From positions 62,001 through 126,000 of the forward strand of contig JAUMPM010000067.1 of the NCBI GenBank assembly GCA_031294825.1: 64,000 nt of DNA. Direction: 5' to 3'. Below, one piece after another: positions 49,353 through 57,866 of the stretch; the first letter of the stretch is position 1; each line of letters starts with the position of its first letter. Source of the DNA: Collinsella sp. (lineage in GTDB: Bacteria; Actinomycetota; Coriobacteriia; Coriobacteriales; Coriobacteriaceae). The translations under genes were made by a program, and so were the position numbers. Below the pieces are notes generated by a model. The model saw nothing but the letters and a program-made list of their open reading frames with translations, did no database searches and was not told the DNA's origin.

Positions 49353-49850
49353 ATGGCTAAAGATTCCAGCTTCGACGTCGTGTCCGAGGTCAACATGCAA
49401 GAGGTCGACAACGCCTTCCAGCAGACCACGCGCGAGATTTCCCAGCGCTATGACCTTAAGGATTCCGGCGCCACGATCGAGCTTTCGAAGGGCGACAGGC
49501 TCTTTACGATTAACGCCCCGGCCGATTTTGTCTCCAAGCAGATTATCGACGTGCTGAGCTCCAAGCTCATCAAGCGCGGCATCGACCTCAAGGCTGTCTC
49601 GTGGGATGCTCCGCAGGCGGCATCGGGCGGCACCGTGCGCGTGCTCGGCCATATCGTCGAGGGTATCGACCAGGCGACCGCCAAGAAGATCAACAAGGAC
49701 ATCAAGGACCAAAAGCTCAAGGTCAAGGTGACCATCGAGGCCGACAAGCTGCGTGTTTCCTCTGCTTCGAAGGACGCGTTGCAGACCGTGATCCAGTTCC
49801 TGCGCGACCAGGACTACGGCCAGCCGCTGCAGTTCACCAACTACCGCTAA
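49353..49850 (+). CDS. YajQ-family nucleotide-binding protein
   Basis: Members of this UPF0234 family bind nucleotides, in some bacteria cyclic di-GMP, and have two ferredoxin-like folds. The 165-residue protein has the standard start DSSFDVVSEVNMQEVDNAFQQ, the TREISQRYDLKDSG motif and the C-terminal LRVSSASKDALQTVIQFLRDQDYG. The ATG follows GAAAGGAAACATC. Its function in this organism cannot be inferred from the neighbours (a RodZ-like gene and rimO). Confidence 0.93.
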   Translation: MAKDSSFDVVSEVNMQEVDNAFQQTTREISQRYDLKDSGATIELSKGDRLFTINAPADFVSKQIIDVLSSKLIKRGIDLKAVSWDAPQAASGGTVRVLGHIVEGIDQATAKKINKDIKDQKLKVKVTIEADKLRVSSASKDALQTVIQFLRDQDYGQPLQFTNYR

Positions 49851-49877
49851 TATCAATCGAAAGGACCGCTCTCCAAC

Positions 49878-51227
49878 ATGGATACACCGTTGGGCTCCGT
49901 GCTCTACATCACCCTCGGGTGCGCTAAGAACGAGGTTGACACCGACCGCATGCGTTCTCTTTTGACCGCCGCGGGCTACGAGGAGGCATTCGACCCGCAG
50001 GATGCCGATATCGTCATCGTCAATACATGCTCGTTCCTCGCCTCCGCAACGTCCGAGAGCATCGAGACCACGCTCGAGCTCGCCAACGAGGTTCAGGACG
50101 GTGTTCGTTCTTGCCCCATCGTTATGTGCGGCTGCGTGCCGTCGCGCTATGGCGATGACCTGCCTGACGAGCTGCCCGAGGTCGCTGCCTTTGTGAAGGC
50201 CGACGAGGAAGACGGCATCGTGGCGGTCATCGATGGCGTGCTGGGTGTCGAGCGTGAGATTGCAGCCTATATCCCGCAGGTCAAACGTACCGTCGAGGGT
50301 GCTGTCGCCTACGTCAAGATTTCCGATGGCTGCAACCGCTTCTGCAGCTTCTGCATGATTCCCTATATCCGCGGTCGCTATCATTCGCGCAATGCCGAGA
50401 GCATCATCTCCGAGGTGCGCGACCTGGTTGCCGGCGGTGTGCGCGAGATCGTGCTGATCGGCCAGGACACGGGCATCTGGGGTACCGACTTTGCCGACGA
50501 GGACGTCGCCGATGGCTCGCCGCGCAATCTGGCGCAGCTGCTGCGTGCCGTCGCCGAGGCCGTGCGCCCGCACAACGTCTGGGTCCGCGTGCTCTATCTG
50601 CAGCCCGAGGGCATGACTGACGAACTCATCGAGACGATTCGCGATACGCCCGAGGTGCTGCCCTATATCGATATCCCCGTGCAGCACTGCGACGCGCGCA
50701 TTCTCAAGGCCATGCGTCGCTCCGGTTCGCGCCAGGAGCTTGAGGATCTGTTCCGCGACCTTCGCGAGCGTATCCCCGGCATCGTGATTCGTTCCACGGC
50801 CATGGTCGGCTTCCCGACCGAGACCGACGACGAGTTCCGCGACCTTATCGACTTTATGGACACCGTCGGCTTTGACTACACGAGTGTCTTTGCCTACTCG
50901 CAGGAGGAGGGCAGCCTGGCCGCTAAGATGGAGGGTCAGGTCGACGAAGAGGTCAAGCTCGAGCGCGCCCAGGAGGCCATGGACCTGGCCGAGTCGCTCG
51001 GTTTTGCCGCCACCGCCGCACATGTGGGCGAGCGCGCCCAGGTAATCGTCGACGGTATCGAAGAGACCGAGGATGGCGCCGAGCTGATCGGCCATGCCTG
51101 GTTCCAGGCGCCCGATTCCGATGGCGCGGTGCATCTGGACGCCAGCGAGGCGTCCGTGGGCGATATTCTGACCGTCGAGTTTACCGATAGCTTCTGCTAT
51201 GAGCTTATCGGTCATGTTGTGGAGTAG
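49878..51227 (+). CDS. rimO: Ribosomal protein S12 methylthiotransferase
   Basis: RimO adds a methylthio group to an Asp of S12. The 449-residue protein has the UPF0004 domain (LGCAKNEVDTDRM, NTCSFLASATSESI, CGCVPSRYGDDL), the radical SAM motif GCNRFCSFCMIPYIRG (about 151-166) and a C-terminal TRAM domain. LGCAKNxVD and SFCxIP are the RimO-specific variants that distinguish it from MiaB. The ATG has AAAGGACC 12 bases upstream. pgsA starts nine bases later, a frequent rimO-pgsA-cinA-recA order. Confidence 0.94.
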   Translation: MDTPLGSVLYITLGCAKNEVDTDRMRSLLTAAGYEEAFDPQDADIVIVNTCSFLASATSESIETTLELANEVQDGVRSCPIVMCGCVPSRYGDDLPDELPEVAAFVKADEEDGIVAVIDGVLGVEREIAAYIPQVKRTVEGAVAYVKISDGCNRFCSFCMIPYIRGRYHSRNAESIISEVRDLVAGGVREIVLIGQDTGIWGTDFADEDVADGSPRNLAQLLRAVAEAVRPHNVWVRVLYLQPEGMTDELIETIRDTPEVLPYIDIPVQHCDARILKAMRRSGSRQELEDLFRDLRERIPGIVIRSTAMVGFPTETDDEFRDLIDFMDTVGFDYTSVFAYSQEEGSLAAKMEGQVDEEVKLERAQEAMDLAESLGFAATAAHVGERAQVIVDGIEETEDGAELIGHAWFQAPDSDGAVHLDASEASVGDILTVEFTDSFCYELIGHVVE

Positions 51228-51236
51228 GAGAGCGTC

Positions 51237-51875
51237 GTGGCTAACGAGAGCAATAAGGAACTGACGAGTGTCTGGACGCCCGCCAACATCGTGACGTGCG
51301 TTCGCATCGTCTTTATCCCGGTGTTCATGATTGTGTCGGCGCTTTCTCACACGAGTGTTGCCGGTACGGATTGGAGCACCTTCGACGGCCCGCTCGCCGC
51401 TGCTGCCTTCATTCTGTATGTGATCCTGTCGTGCACCGATAAGGTCGACGGTTATCTGGCGCGTTCGCGCAACGAGATCACCGACTTCGGTAAGTTCTTG
51501 GACCCCATCGCCGATAAGCTGCTCGTGTTCTCGGCCCTGCTGCTGTTCTTGGATTTTGGCGCGGTGACCGTGTGGTCCGTGTTCATTATCCTGTTCCGTG
51601 AGCTTCTGGTGAGCGCCCTTCGCATGGTTGCGAGTGCGGCCGGCGTGGTCGTTGCGGCCGATAAGCTCGGCAAGTACAAGACGGCAACCACGATGGTCTC
51701 CATCTGCGGTTACCTGTGCGTTTTTGCTATGGCCGGCTTGCACCTTGGCCCGGTGGCGCTGACGCTCGGCATCTACTCGGTGTCGCGCTTCCTGTACGCC
51801 GTTGCCGTTGTCCTGACCGTTATCTCGGGCGCCCAGTACTTCTGGAACTGCCGCAAGATCGTCTTTTCGGTCTAG
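51237..51875 (+). CDS. pgsA: CDP-diacylglycerol-glycerol-3-phosphate phosphatidyltransferase
   Basis: PgsA makes phosphatidylglycerol phosphate from the CdsA product. The 212-residue membrane protein has the full CDP-alcohol phosphotransferase motif, D-x2-DG-x2-AR-x8-G-x3-D-x3-D, seen as DKVDGYLARS and FGKFLDPIADK. GTG 51237 follows GTAGGAGAGCG. It sits in the rimO-pgsA-cinA-recA order common in Gram-positives. Confidence 0.93.
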   Translation: MANESNKELTSVWTPANIVTCVRIVFIPVFMIVSALSHTSVAGTDWSTFDGPLAAAAFILYVILSCTDKVDGYLARSRNEITDFGKFLDPIADKLLVFSALLLFLDFGAVTVWSVFIILFRELLVSALRMVASAAGVVVAADKLGKYKTATTMVSICGYLCVFAMAGLHLGPVALTLGIYSVSRFLYAVAVVLTVISGAQYFWNCRKIVFSV

Positions 51876-51881
51876 GTCCTG

Positions 51882-52418
51882 GTGGGTATGACGGACTCTT
51901 TTGAGCAGATTTCCGCACATAACGAGGAGCTGGCGCGCGAAATTGTCGAGCGCGCGAGCGCTCGGGGCGTGACGGTTTCGACGGCTGAGTCGCTGACGGC
52001 GGGTATGATCGCCTCGACTATTGCCGATATCCCGGGCGCCTCGGCGGTGCTGCGTGGCGGTGCGGTGACCTATTGCGATGAGATTAAGCATCGCGTTCTT
52101 GGTGTTGAGCAGGAGACGCTCGACCGCTATACCGCGGTGTCGCATCAGACCGCGCGCGAGATGGCGGTGGGTTCGCTGGAGCTGTACCAGAGCGATATTG
52201 CAGTGAGCGCAACGGGTTATGCCGGCCCCGGCGGTGGCACTGAGGACGATCCGGCTGGCACTTTCTATATTGGCTGGGCGTATCGTTCCGCCGATGGGGG
52301 CGTGCCGGTCGTGGACTCTGTGCGCTGCCACTATGAGGGCGACCGTTCGTGTGTTCGTGCCCATGCGGTCGCGGAGGCATTGGGACGCATTGCCCTTGTG
52401 CTCAACTCTATGGAATAG
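51882..52418 (+). CDS. CinA C-terminal-type amidohydrolase (PncC-like)
   Basis: This family deamidates nicotinamide mononucleotide in pyridine nucleotide salvage. The 178-residue protein consists only of the C-terminal CinA domain, with STAESLTAGMIAS, GGAVTYCDEIKHRVLGV and SATGYAGPGGGTEDDPAGTFYIG. The larger N-terminal MoCF domain of full CinA is missing, which is normal for PncC-type proteins. The start is GTG 51882 or ATG 51888; neither has an ideal ribosome site. The gene precedes recA, as cinA does in many transformable bacteria. Confidence 0.92.
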   Translation: MGMTDSFEQISAHNEELAREIVERASARGVTVSTAESLTAGMIASTIADIPGASAVLRGGAVTYCDEIKHRVLGVEQETLDRYTAVSHQTAREMAVGSLELYQSDIAVSATGYAGPGGGTEDDPAGTFYIGWAYRSADGGVPVVDSVRCHYEGDRSCVRAHAVAEALGRIALVLNSME

Positions 52419-52425
52419 ACGTGTT

Positions 52426-52449
52426 TTAAGGGGCCTCTGGGCCCCTTAA
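52426..52449 (+). terminator. Terminator-like palindrome after the cinA-type gene
   Basis: TTAAGGGGCC and GGCCCCTTAA form a 10-bp perfect stem with a 4-nt loop eight bases after the stop. The T run is poor (TTAATTG), so termination may be partial. Confidence 0.55.
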
Positions 52450-52546
52450 TTGTGGAGATAGGGACCTTAGGCTCATTTGGCGTTTGCGCTGGTTGTAGAC
52501 GTATTCTTGCCTTCCTTGCTCTTATTTGTTCCTTTGTGGTCAAGCA

Positions 52547-52590
52547 TTTGGTCAGTGTTTGGTCGGCGTTTGGTTGGGTTTTGGAAAGAC
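52547..52590 (+). repeat. Four 11-bp phased TTTGG repeats upstream of recA
   Basis: Four adjacent 11-bp units each start with TTTGG: TTTGGTCAGTG, TTTGGTCGGCG, TTTGGTTGGGT and TTTGGAAAGAC. The period equals about one helical turn. They end about 85 bases before the recA ATG, just upstream of a TATGAT -10 candidate (52599-52604). Two similar units precede comEA. Confidence 0.7.
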
Positions 52591-52623
52591 TGCCTGTATA
52601 TGATTGGCCTGAACGGTTGACCA

Positions 52624-52637
52624 CGAACAGCCGTTCG
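52624..52637 (+). promoter_or_regulatory. LexA (SOS) box of recA
   Basis: CGAACAGCCGTTCG differs at one position from the Gram-positive consensus CGAACRNRYGTTYG. It lies 38 bases before the recA start and downstream of the -10 candidate, where LexA binding would block transcription. Confidence 0.85.
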
Positions 52638-52675
52638 TTTATTATCGATGCAGGTTGTTAAGAGGAGGGCTATTC

Positions 52676-53824
52676 ATGGCCAAGAATTCAGGTCCCGTAC
52701 GTACCGTTCATGCTCGCACGACGGGTAAAGAGCGCGATGAGATGATCGCCACCACCAAGGCCGAGATTGAGAAGAAATTCGGCCAGGGTTCCATCATGAG
52801 GTACGGCGACGGTGGTCCCGAGCTCGAGGTCGAGGCCATTCCCACGGGTGCTCTGGCACTCGATGCCGCGCTGGGTATCGGCGGCGTGCCGCGCGGCCGT
52901 ATCGTCGAGATTTACGGTCCTGAGTCCTCCGGTAAGACGACGCTTTCGCTCGAGATCCTGGCCGAGGCCCAGGCAATGGGTGGCGTTGTGGCATTTATCG
53001 ATGCCGAGCACGCGCTCGATCCCACGTATGCCGCGCGCATCGGCGTGGATATCGACGAGGTACTGATTTCCCAGCCCGATACGGGTGAGCAGGCGCTCGA
53101 GATCGTTGACATGCTCGTGCGTTCCGGCGCCATCGATGCCATCGTCGTCGACTCCGTCGCCGCGCTGACCCCGCGTGCCGAGATCGAGGGAGAAATCGGC
53201 GATACTACGGTCGGTCTTCAGGCTCGCCTGATGAGCCAGGCGCTCCGCAAGCTCGCCGGCTCGCTGTCCAAGTCCAACACGACGTGCATCTTCATTAACC
53301 AGCTGCGTGAGAAGATCGGCGTCATGTTCGGCAACCCCGAGACTACGACGGGCGGCCGCGCCCTTAAGTTCTTCTCTTCGGTGCGTATCGACATTCGCCG
53401 TATCGACAGTATTAAGCTTAAGGACGAGGTTATCGGTAACCGCGTGCGCGCCAAGGTCGTTAAGAACAAGGTGGCAGCTCCGTTCCGTTCTGCTGAGTTC
53501 GACATCATGTACGGTACGGGCATCTCTAAGGAGGGCTCGATTCTGGACATGGCTGTCGAGTGCGGCATTTGCAAGAAGATGGGCTCCTGGTTTGCCTATG
53601 GCGAGGATAAGCTCGGCAACGGTCGCGAGGCCGCCAAGGCGTTCCTGCGCGAACACCCCGATTGTGCCGACGAGATTGAGCATAAGGTTCGCCTTGCCTG
53701 TGGACTTGAGTTTGATGACGATGCTCCGTCCGAGGTCGAGCTGACCGATCAGCCTGCGCCTGAGGAGTTTGACGAGCTTTACGCCATCGATGGTTCCGCC
53801 ATGCTCGATGATGACGACGAGTAG
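52676..53824 (+). CDS. recA: Recombinase RecA
   Basis: RecA forms filaments on single-stranded DNA for strand exchange and triggers LexA self-cleavage. The 382-residue protein has a slightly long N-terminus, Walker A GPESSGKTTLSLE (about 81), the VDSVAALTPRAEIEGE loop, loop 2 (FGNPETTTGGRALKFFSSVR) and an acidic C-terminus. ATG 52676 follows AGAGGAGGG. An SOS box and phased repeats lie upstream, and recX follows after 11 bases. No intein is present. Confidence 0.97.
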   Translation: MAKNSGPVRTVHARTTGKERDEMIATTKAEIEKKFGQGSIMRYGDGGPELEVEAIPTGALALDAALGIGGVPRGRIVEIYGPESSGKTTLSLEILAEAQAMGGVVAFIDAEHALDPTYAARIGVDIDEVLISQPDTGEQALEIVDMLVRSGAIDAIVVDSVAALTPRAEIEGEIGDTTVGLQARLMSQALRKLAGSLSKSNTTCIFINQLREKIGVMFGNPETTTGGRALKFFSSVRIDIRRIDSIKLKDEVIGNRVRAKVVKNKVAAPFRSAEFDIMYGTGISKEGSILDMAVECGICKKMGSWFAYGEDKLGNGREAAKAFLREHPDCADEIEHKVRLACGLEFDDDAPSEVELTDQPAPEEFDELYAIDGSAMLDDDDE

Positions 53825-53835
53825 CGGTTACGCTC

Positions 53836-54528
53836 ATGTCGTATACGGTGACCGAGGCCACGGTCGTCTTTCCCGATAAGAAGGCGGCCTCCTCGTTCTC
53901 GAACGGGTATGCGTCCAAAAAGCCTTGCGCACATATCGATTGTGAGCTTGAGGGCGGTTTTGAACGGTCCATTTGGATTCCCGTGCGGGTCGCGCGGCTG
54001 TATGTCAAAAACCGCCCCGATCTTCCCTGTGATTGGGACAACTTCCGTGAGGCGGTGCAGCTCATTGAGCGTAAATGTGCACTTACCATGGTGACCGAGA
54101 TGTTATCGCGCCGCGACCATGCGACGGGTGAGGTCCGTGACAAGCTGGCTCGCTACGGCTTTCACCAGCCTGCGATCGATTTCGCCGTCGAGCGCGCCAC
54201 CGAGTATCGTTTTTTAGACGAGAGCCGCTTTTGCTCGTACTTTATCGAGGAGCGCAAGCGGCGCGGTTGGGGACAGCGCAAAATCGAGACCGAGCTCAAG
54301 CGCCGTCATGTCGTGCTCGATGACATTCCCGGTTATCCCGAGGATTATTTTGCCGTCGAAGACGATTTGGCGCGTGCGTCAGCCCTGCTCGCCAAGCGGC
54401 GTGTTCCAGAGACGCGCGCATTCGAAAAACTGGTTCGGTTTTTGATGGGCAAGGGCTTCTCGTATCACGTCGCCGCCGATGCCGTTAAGGCACGTCTCGA
54501 TGCCGAACGCGAGGAATGTGCGGTTTAG
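53836..54528 (+). CDS. recX: RecA regulator RecX
   Basis: RecX caps and limits RecA filaments. The 230-residue protein has the three-helix RecX repeats, with LTMVTEMLSRRDHATGEVRDKL, FLDESRFCSYFIEERKRRGWGQRKIETELKRR (in pieces) and a third repeat near the end (LVRFLMGKGFSYHVAADAVKA). An N-terminal part of about 80 residues precedes the repeats, longer than in many homologues. It lies 11 bases after recA and is probably co-transcribed with it, so also under SOS control. Confidence 0.92.
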   Translation: MSYTVTEATVVFPDKKAASSFSNGYASKKPCAHIDCELEGGFERSIWIPVRVARLYVKNRPDLPCDWDNFREAVQLIERKCALTMVTEMLSRRDHATGEVRDKLARYGFHQPAIDFAVERATEYRFLDESRFCSYFIEERKRRGWGQRKIETELKRRHVVLDDIPGYPEDYFAVEDDLARASALLAKRRVPETRAFEKLVRFLMGKGFSYHVAADAVKARLDAEREECAV

Positions 54529-54541
54529 GCGTATGTGTTTT

Positions 54542-54591
54542 GTGGCCCTGCCGTTCACCGTGTTTTAGCCGCCGTGCCGGGGCCATTTATT
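54542..54591 (+). terminator. Terminator-like hairpin after recX
   Basis: TGGCCC (54542-54547) pairs with GGGCCA (54580-54585), with further imperfect pairing inside, and is followed by TTTATTT. The T run directly adjoins the -35 of the next promoter. Confidence 0.55.
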
Positions 54592-54619
54592 TGACAGTTG
54601 TTGTGGTTCAACGTACGAT
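54591..54619 (+). promoter_or_regulatory. Strong promoter of the rny operon
   Basis: A perfect TTGACA (54591-54596) is 17 bases from TACGAT (54614-54619). Transcription would begin near 54626, giving a leader of about 160 nt before rny. Confidence 0.7.
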
Positions 54620-54724
54620 AAACACTGTCATTTGCTTTGTGATATGTGCTCATCTGTGATGAGTTTGTTTATATGTTTATCTGTATCCGACCCGCATAAG
54701 CTGCGCCCATATTACTCAAATGTC

Positions 54725-54758
54725 GCGAGCCGTTCGTAAGGACGGTTCGCTTTGTTGT
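54725..54758 (+). terminator. Intrinsic terminator within the rny leader
   Basis: GCGAGCCGTTC pairs with GGACGGTTCGC over 11 bp (two G-U pairs) with a GTAA loop, then TTTGTTGT. It is 27 bases before the rny ATG and downstream of the promoter at 54591, so it could abort transcription early. A smaller hairpin, CTCATC/GATGAG (54649-54663), also followed by T-rich sequence, is upstream. Confidence 0.6.
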
Positions 54759-54785
54759 GTAACGAATCCATATAAAGGAGTGAGC

Positions 54786-56336
54786 ATGCCTATCATCGCA
54801 GCGCTCGTTGGCATCGTTTTGGGTGCCATCGCCGCCATTGCCTACATGCGCACCGCCAAGCAGGGTAGTCTTCACGAGGCCGACGAAAAGATCCAGTCGG
54901 CACACGCACAGGCTGAGTCCCTGATCGGTGATGCTAAGCGTCAGGCCGAGACCCTCAAAAAAGAGGCTCTGCTCGAGGCTAAAGAGGAGATCATCAAGAA
55001 CAAGCAGGCCGCCGAGGCCGAGGACAAGCAGCGTAAGAGCGAGATTCGTACGCTCGAGAACCGTGTGATGCAGCGCGAGGAGTCCCTTGATCGCCGAAAC
55101 GACGCTCTCGACAAGCGTGAGCACCAGCTGTCCAGCCAGGCCGGTCAGGTCGAGAAGCGCTCCCGCGAGCTCGAGGAGCTCTGCGCCAAGCAGACCTCTG
55201 AGCTCGAGCGTATCGCCGACCTGACCCGCGAGGACGCCCACAAGGAGCTCCTCGATAAGGTTCGCGGCGAGGTCACCCACGAGGCTGCCACGATCATTCG
55301 CGAGTCCGAGCAGCAGGTTCGCGCCGAGTGCCACAAGACCGCCCAGGAGATTCTTTCCCTGGCGATTCAGCGCTGCGCTGCCGACCACACTGCCGAGGTC
55401 ACCGTTACCTCCGTGCACATTCCCTCTGATGACCTCAAGGGCCGTATCATCGGTCGCGAGGGTCGCAACATCCGCACCTTCGAGCAGGTTTCCGGCGTCA
55501 ACCTCGTGATCGACGACACGCCCGAGACCGTCGTTCTTTCGAGCTTCGACCCGGTCCGTCGTGAGACCGCCCGTGTCGCCCTCGAGAACCTCATCGCCGA
55601 CGGCCGCATTCACCCTGCCCGCATCGAGGAGATGTATCACAAGGCTGCCGACCTGGTTCAGCAGCGCGTGCGCGAGGCTGGCGAGCAGGCTGCCTTCGAT
55701 ACCGGCATCCACGATCTGCACCCTGAGATCGTCAAGACCCTTGGTGCCCTGCGCTACCGTACCTCGTTTGGTCAGAACGTGCTTCAGCACTCCCTCGAGG
55801 TCTCTGATCTGTGCGGCGTGATGGCTTCCGAGCTTGGCCTGGACGTTGTGACCGCCAAGCGCGCCGGCCTGCTACACGACCTGGGCAAGGCAATCGACCA
55901 CGACGTCGAGGGCCCGCATGCCGTCATCGGCGCCGAGCTTGCCCGCCGTTATGGCGAGAAGCCCGTTATCGTCCACGCTATCGAGGCTCACCATGCCGAT
56001 GTCGACCCCAACACGGTGCTCGATGTCCTGGTGCAGGCCGCCGATGCTGTCTCTGCCTCTCGCCCCGGTGCCCGTCGCGAGTCTGCCGAGAACTACATCA
56101 AGCGCCTTGAGAAGCTCGAGGAGATCGCCAACTCCCATGACGGCGTCGAGCGTACCTATGCCATGCAGGCTGGTCGCGAGGTCCACGTCATGGTTCAGCC
56201 GGACAAGATCTCCGATGCCCAGTCCACGGTTCTGGCTCACGATATCGCCCATCAGATCGAGGAAGAGATGGAGTATCCCGGTCAGGTGCGCGTCGTCGTG
56301 ATTCGCGAGAGCCGCGCTGTCGATATCGCTAAATAA
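54786..56336 (+). CDS. rny: Ribonuclease Y
   Basis: RNase Y is a membrane-bound endonuclease that starts mRNA decay. The 516-residue protein has an N-terminal membrane segment (MPIIAALVGIVLGAIAAIAY), a long charged coiled coil (about 30-195), a KH domain (about 209-268, IIGREGRNIRTFEQ) and an HD domain with the metal motif LLHDLGKAID (about 359-368). ATG 54786 follows AAAGGAG. The next gene starts one base after its stop. Confidence 0.96.
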   Translation: MPIIAALVGIVLGAIAAIAYMRTAKQGSLHEADEKIQSAHAQAESLIGDAKRQAETLKKEALLEAKEEIIKNKQAAEAEDKQRKSEIRTLENRVMQREESLDRRNDALDKREHQLSSQAGQVEKRSRELEELCAKQTSELERIADLTREDAHKELLDKVRGEVTHEAATIIRESEQQVRAECHKTAQEILSLAIQRCAADHTAEVTVTSVHIPSDDLKGRIIGREGRNIRTFEQVSGVNLVIDDTPETVVLSSFDPVRRETARVALENLIADGRIHPARIEEMYHKAADLVQQRVREAGEQAAFDTGIHDLHPEIVKTLGALRYRTSFGQNVLQHSLEVSDLCGVMASELGLDVVTAKRAGLLHDLGKAIDHDVEGPHAVIGAELARRYGEKPVIVHAIEAHHADVDPNTVLDVLVQAADAVSASRPGARRESAENYIKRLEKLEEIANSHDGVERTYAMQAGREVHVMVQPDKISDAQSTVLAHDIAHQIEEEMEYPGQVRVVVIRESRAVDIAK

Positions 56337-56337
56337 C

Positions 56338-57423
56338 ATGAGCGACGCGAACGAGCTCATCTCATTTATCGCGTCGATGTCGGGGGAGGGTAACCTTCGC
56401 GTCGAGGAGAACCTTGGCGAGGGGTATGTCCGTCTCCGCGTTTCGGAGGCCGAGCGGCGCCAGGCGAAGCACGACATTCAGCATGTCGAGGATATCGTCA
56501 TCGAAATGCTCCGTAATGCTCGCGATGCCGGCGCCGACAAGGTCTATCTCGCCACGACCAAGGAAGATGGCGTCCGCACGCTTGTCTTTCTGGATAACGG
56601 CTCGGGTGTTCCGCAGGATATGCAAGAGCGAATCTTCGATGCTCGCGTTACCTCAAAGCTCGAGAGCATGAAGATGGACCGTTGGGGCGTTCACGGTCGT
56701 GGCATGGCATTGTTTTCGATCAAGCAGAACACCGACGAGGCCCGTGTGGTCACGTCCGGCGTCGATCTTGGTTCAGCCTTTAAGGTGAGCGTTGCAGCCG
56801 ACCGCCTCAGCGAGCGTGCCGATCAGTCCAGCTGGCCCCAGGCCGTCAAGGATGAGGACGGACGTTATGTCTGTGCTCGCGGCCCGCATAATATTATTCG
56901 CGCTGCCTGTGAGTTTGCGCTCGAGGAGCTGCGTGGTTGCGATGTCTATCTTGGTTCTCCGTCTGAGATTGCCGCGACCCTTTATGCTCAGGCGACAAGT
57001 CGGCTCGATACGTCTCGTCTCCTGTTCATTGACGACGAGAGCGAGCTTCCGGTTGTCGACCGTTTAGGCCTTGCCTCCGATGCCGAGGACTTTATTCGTA
57101 TCTGCTCGGGTTTGGGTCTTGAGATGTCCGAGCGCACGGCACATCGCATTTTGGCAGGGCAGATTAAGCCCGTTCGCGGTGTGACCGCGCGTCTGCTGCG
57201 CGAGCGTGATTCGTCCTCGCATGCGCCGGCTCCTGTCGATCTCGCGAAGGATCGTCGCGGGCTTCGTATTGCCAAGGATGACATGGTACAGTTTTCGCGT
57301 GCTGTGGAGCGCGACTTTAATGACCTTGCCGCCCGGTACTATCTCAACCTTTGCGGCGACCCAAAGATTCGCGTTTCGCGTGATCGAATCACTGTGACCT
57401 TCGATCTTGCCAAAGAGGAATAG
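56338..57423 (+). CDS. GHKL-type ATPase of unknown role
   Basis: The 361-residue soluble protein has a GHKL (Hsp90/MutL/histidine kinase) ATP site: N box EMLRNARDAGADKVY (56-70), FLDNGSGVP (84-92) and GVHGRGMALFSI (117-128). No phosphoacceptor His, sensor or membrane segment is seen, so it is not a normal sensor kinase. The remaining two-thirds matches nothing I recognise; the end (IRVSRDRITVTFDLA) is beta-rich. It is translated directly after rny and precedes spoVS, so a role with RNA decay or the SpoVS pathway is a guess from position only. Confidence 0.75.
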   Translation: MSDANELISFIASMSGEGNLRVEENLGEGYVRLRVSEAERRQAKHDIQHVEDIVIEMLRNARDAGADKVYLATTKEDGVRTLVFLDNGSGVPQDMQERIFDARVTSKLESMKMDRWGVHGRGMALFSIKQNTDEARVVTSGVDLGSAFKVSVAADRLSERADQSSWPQAVKDEDGRYVCARGPHNIIRAACEFALEELRGCDVYLGSPSEIAATLYAQATSRLDTSRLLFIDDESELPVVDRLGLASDAEDFIRICSGLGLEMSERTAHRILAGQIKPVRGVTARLLRERDSSSHAPAPVDLAKDRRGLRIAKDDMVQFSRAVERDFNDLAARYYLNLCGDPKIRVSRDRITVTFDLAKEE

Positions 57424-57497
57424 TGCCTTTACCGAGTCCACTCGGTACGATACAGTTATTGCAGTTAAAACGTACTTTTAAACGCAGGAGTTTCTTC

Positions 57498-57815
57498 ATG
57501 GATTGCCTGAAGGTATCAAGCAAATCATCGCCCGCGTCCGTTGCCGGCGCCATCGCCGGCATGGTCAAGGATGGTGTGCCCGTCAACATTCAGTGTGTCG
57601 GCGCCGGTGCGGTCAACCAGGCCATAAAGGCTGTGGCTATCGCGCGCGGTTTTTTGATTCCAACCGGTTTTGATATTTCCTGCGCGCCCGTGTTCTCCGA
57701 CATCCTTATTAACGGGGAGTCGCGCACGGCCATCCGTCTTTCTATTTACGTTCACCAGATCAATCGAGCTGCTATGGATAACGTCGTCATGGATGATGTT
57801 AAGCCTGTGGCATAG
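57498..57815 (+). CDS. spoVS: SpoVS-family (Alba-like) protein
   Basis: SpoVS is a small protein with an Alba-like fold, needed for late spore stages in Bacillus but widely kept in non-spore formers, where its role is unclear. The 105-residue product MDCLKVSSKSSPASVAGAIAGM... contains VNIQCVGAGAVNQAIKAVAIARGF and a C-terminal beta segment (TAIRLSIYVHQI). ATG 57498 follows GCAGGAGTTTC; a longer frame upstream lacks homology. A host with no other sporulation gene in view probably uses it in division or RNA binding. The 74-base gap before it holds a possible weak promoter. Confidence 0.92.
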   Translation: MDCLKVSSKSSPASVAGAIAGMVKDGVPVNIQCVGAGAVNQAIKAVAIARGFLIPTGFDISCAPVFSDILINGESRTAIRLSIYVHQINRAAMDNVVMDDVKPVA

Positions 57816-57866
57816 CTTCTGCTTGCCTCGATTCGCCCCCCCTCTCCATCGTTAGGACTTATGCAC

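Noticed and set aside
49323..52364. Open reading frame of about 1,000 codons on the minus strand opposite yajQ, rimO, pgsA and the cinA-type gene
   Set aside because: It spans four well-supported plus-strand genes, has no recognisable domain and reads as the shadow frame that high GC at third positions creates.
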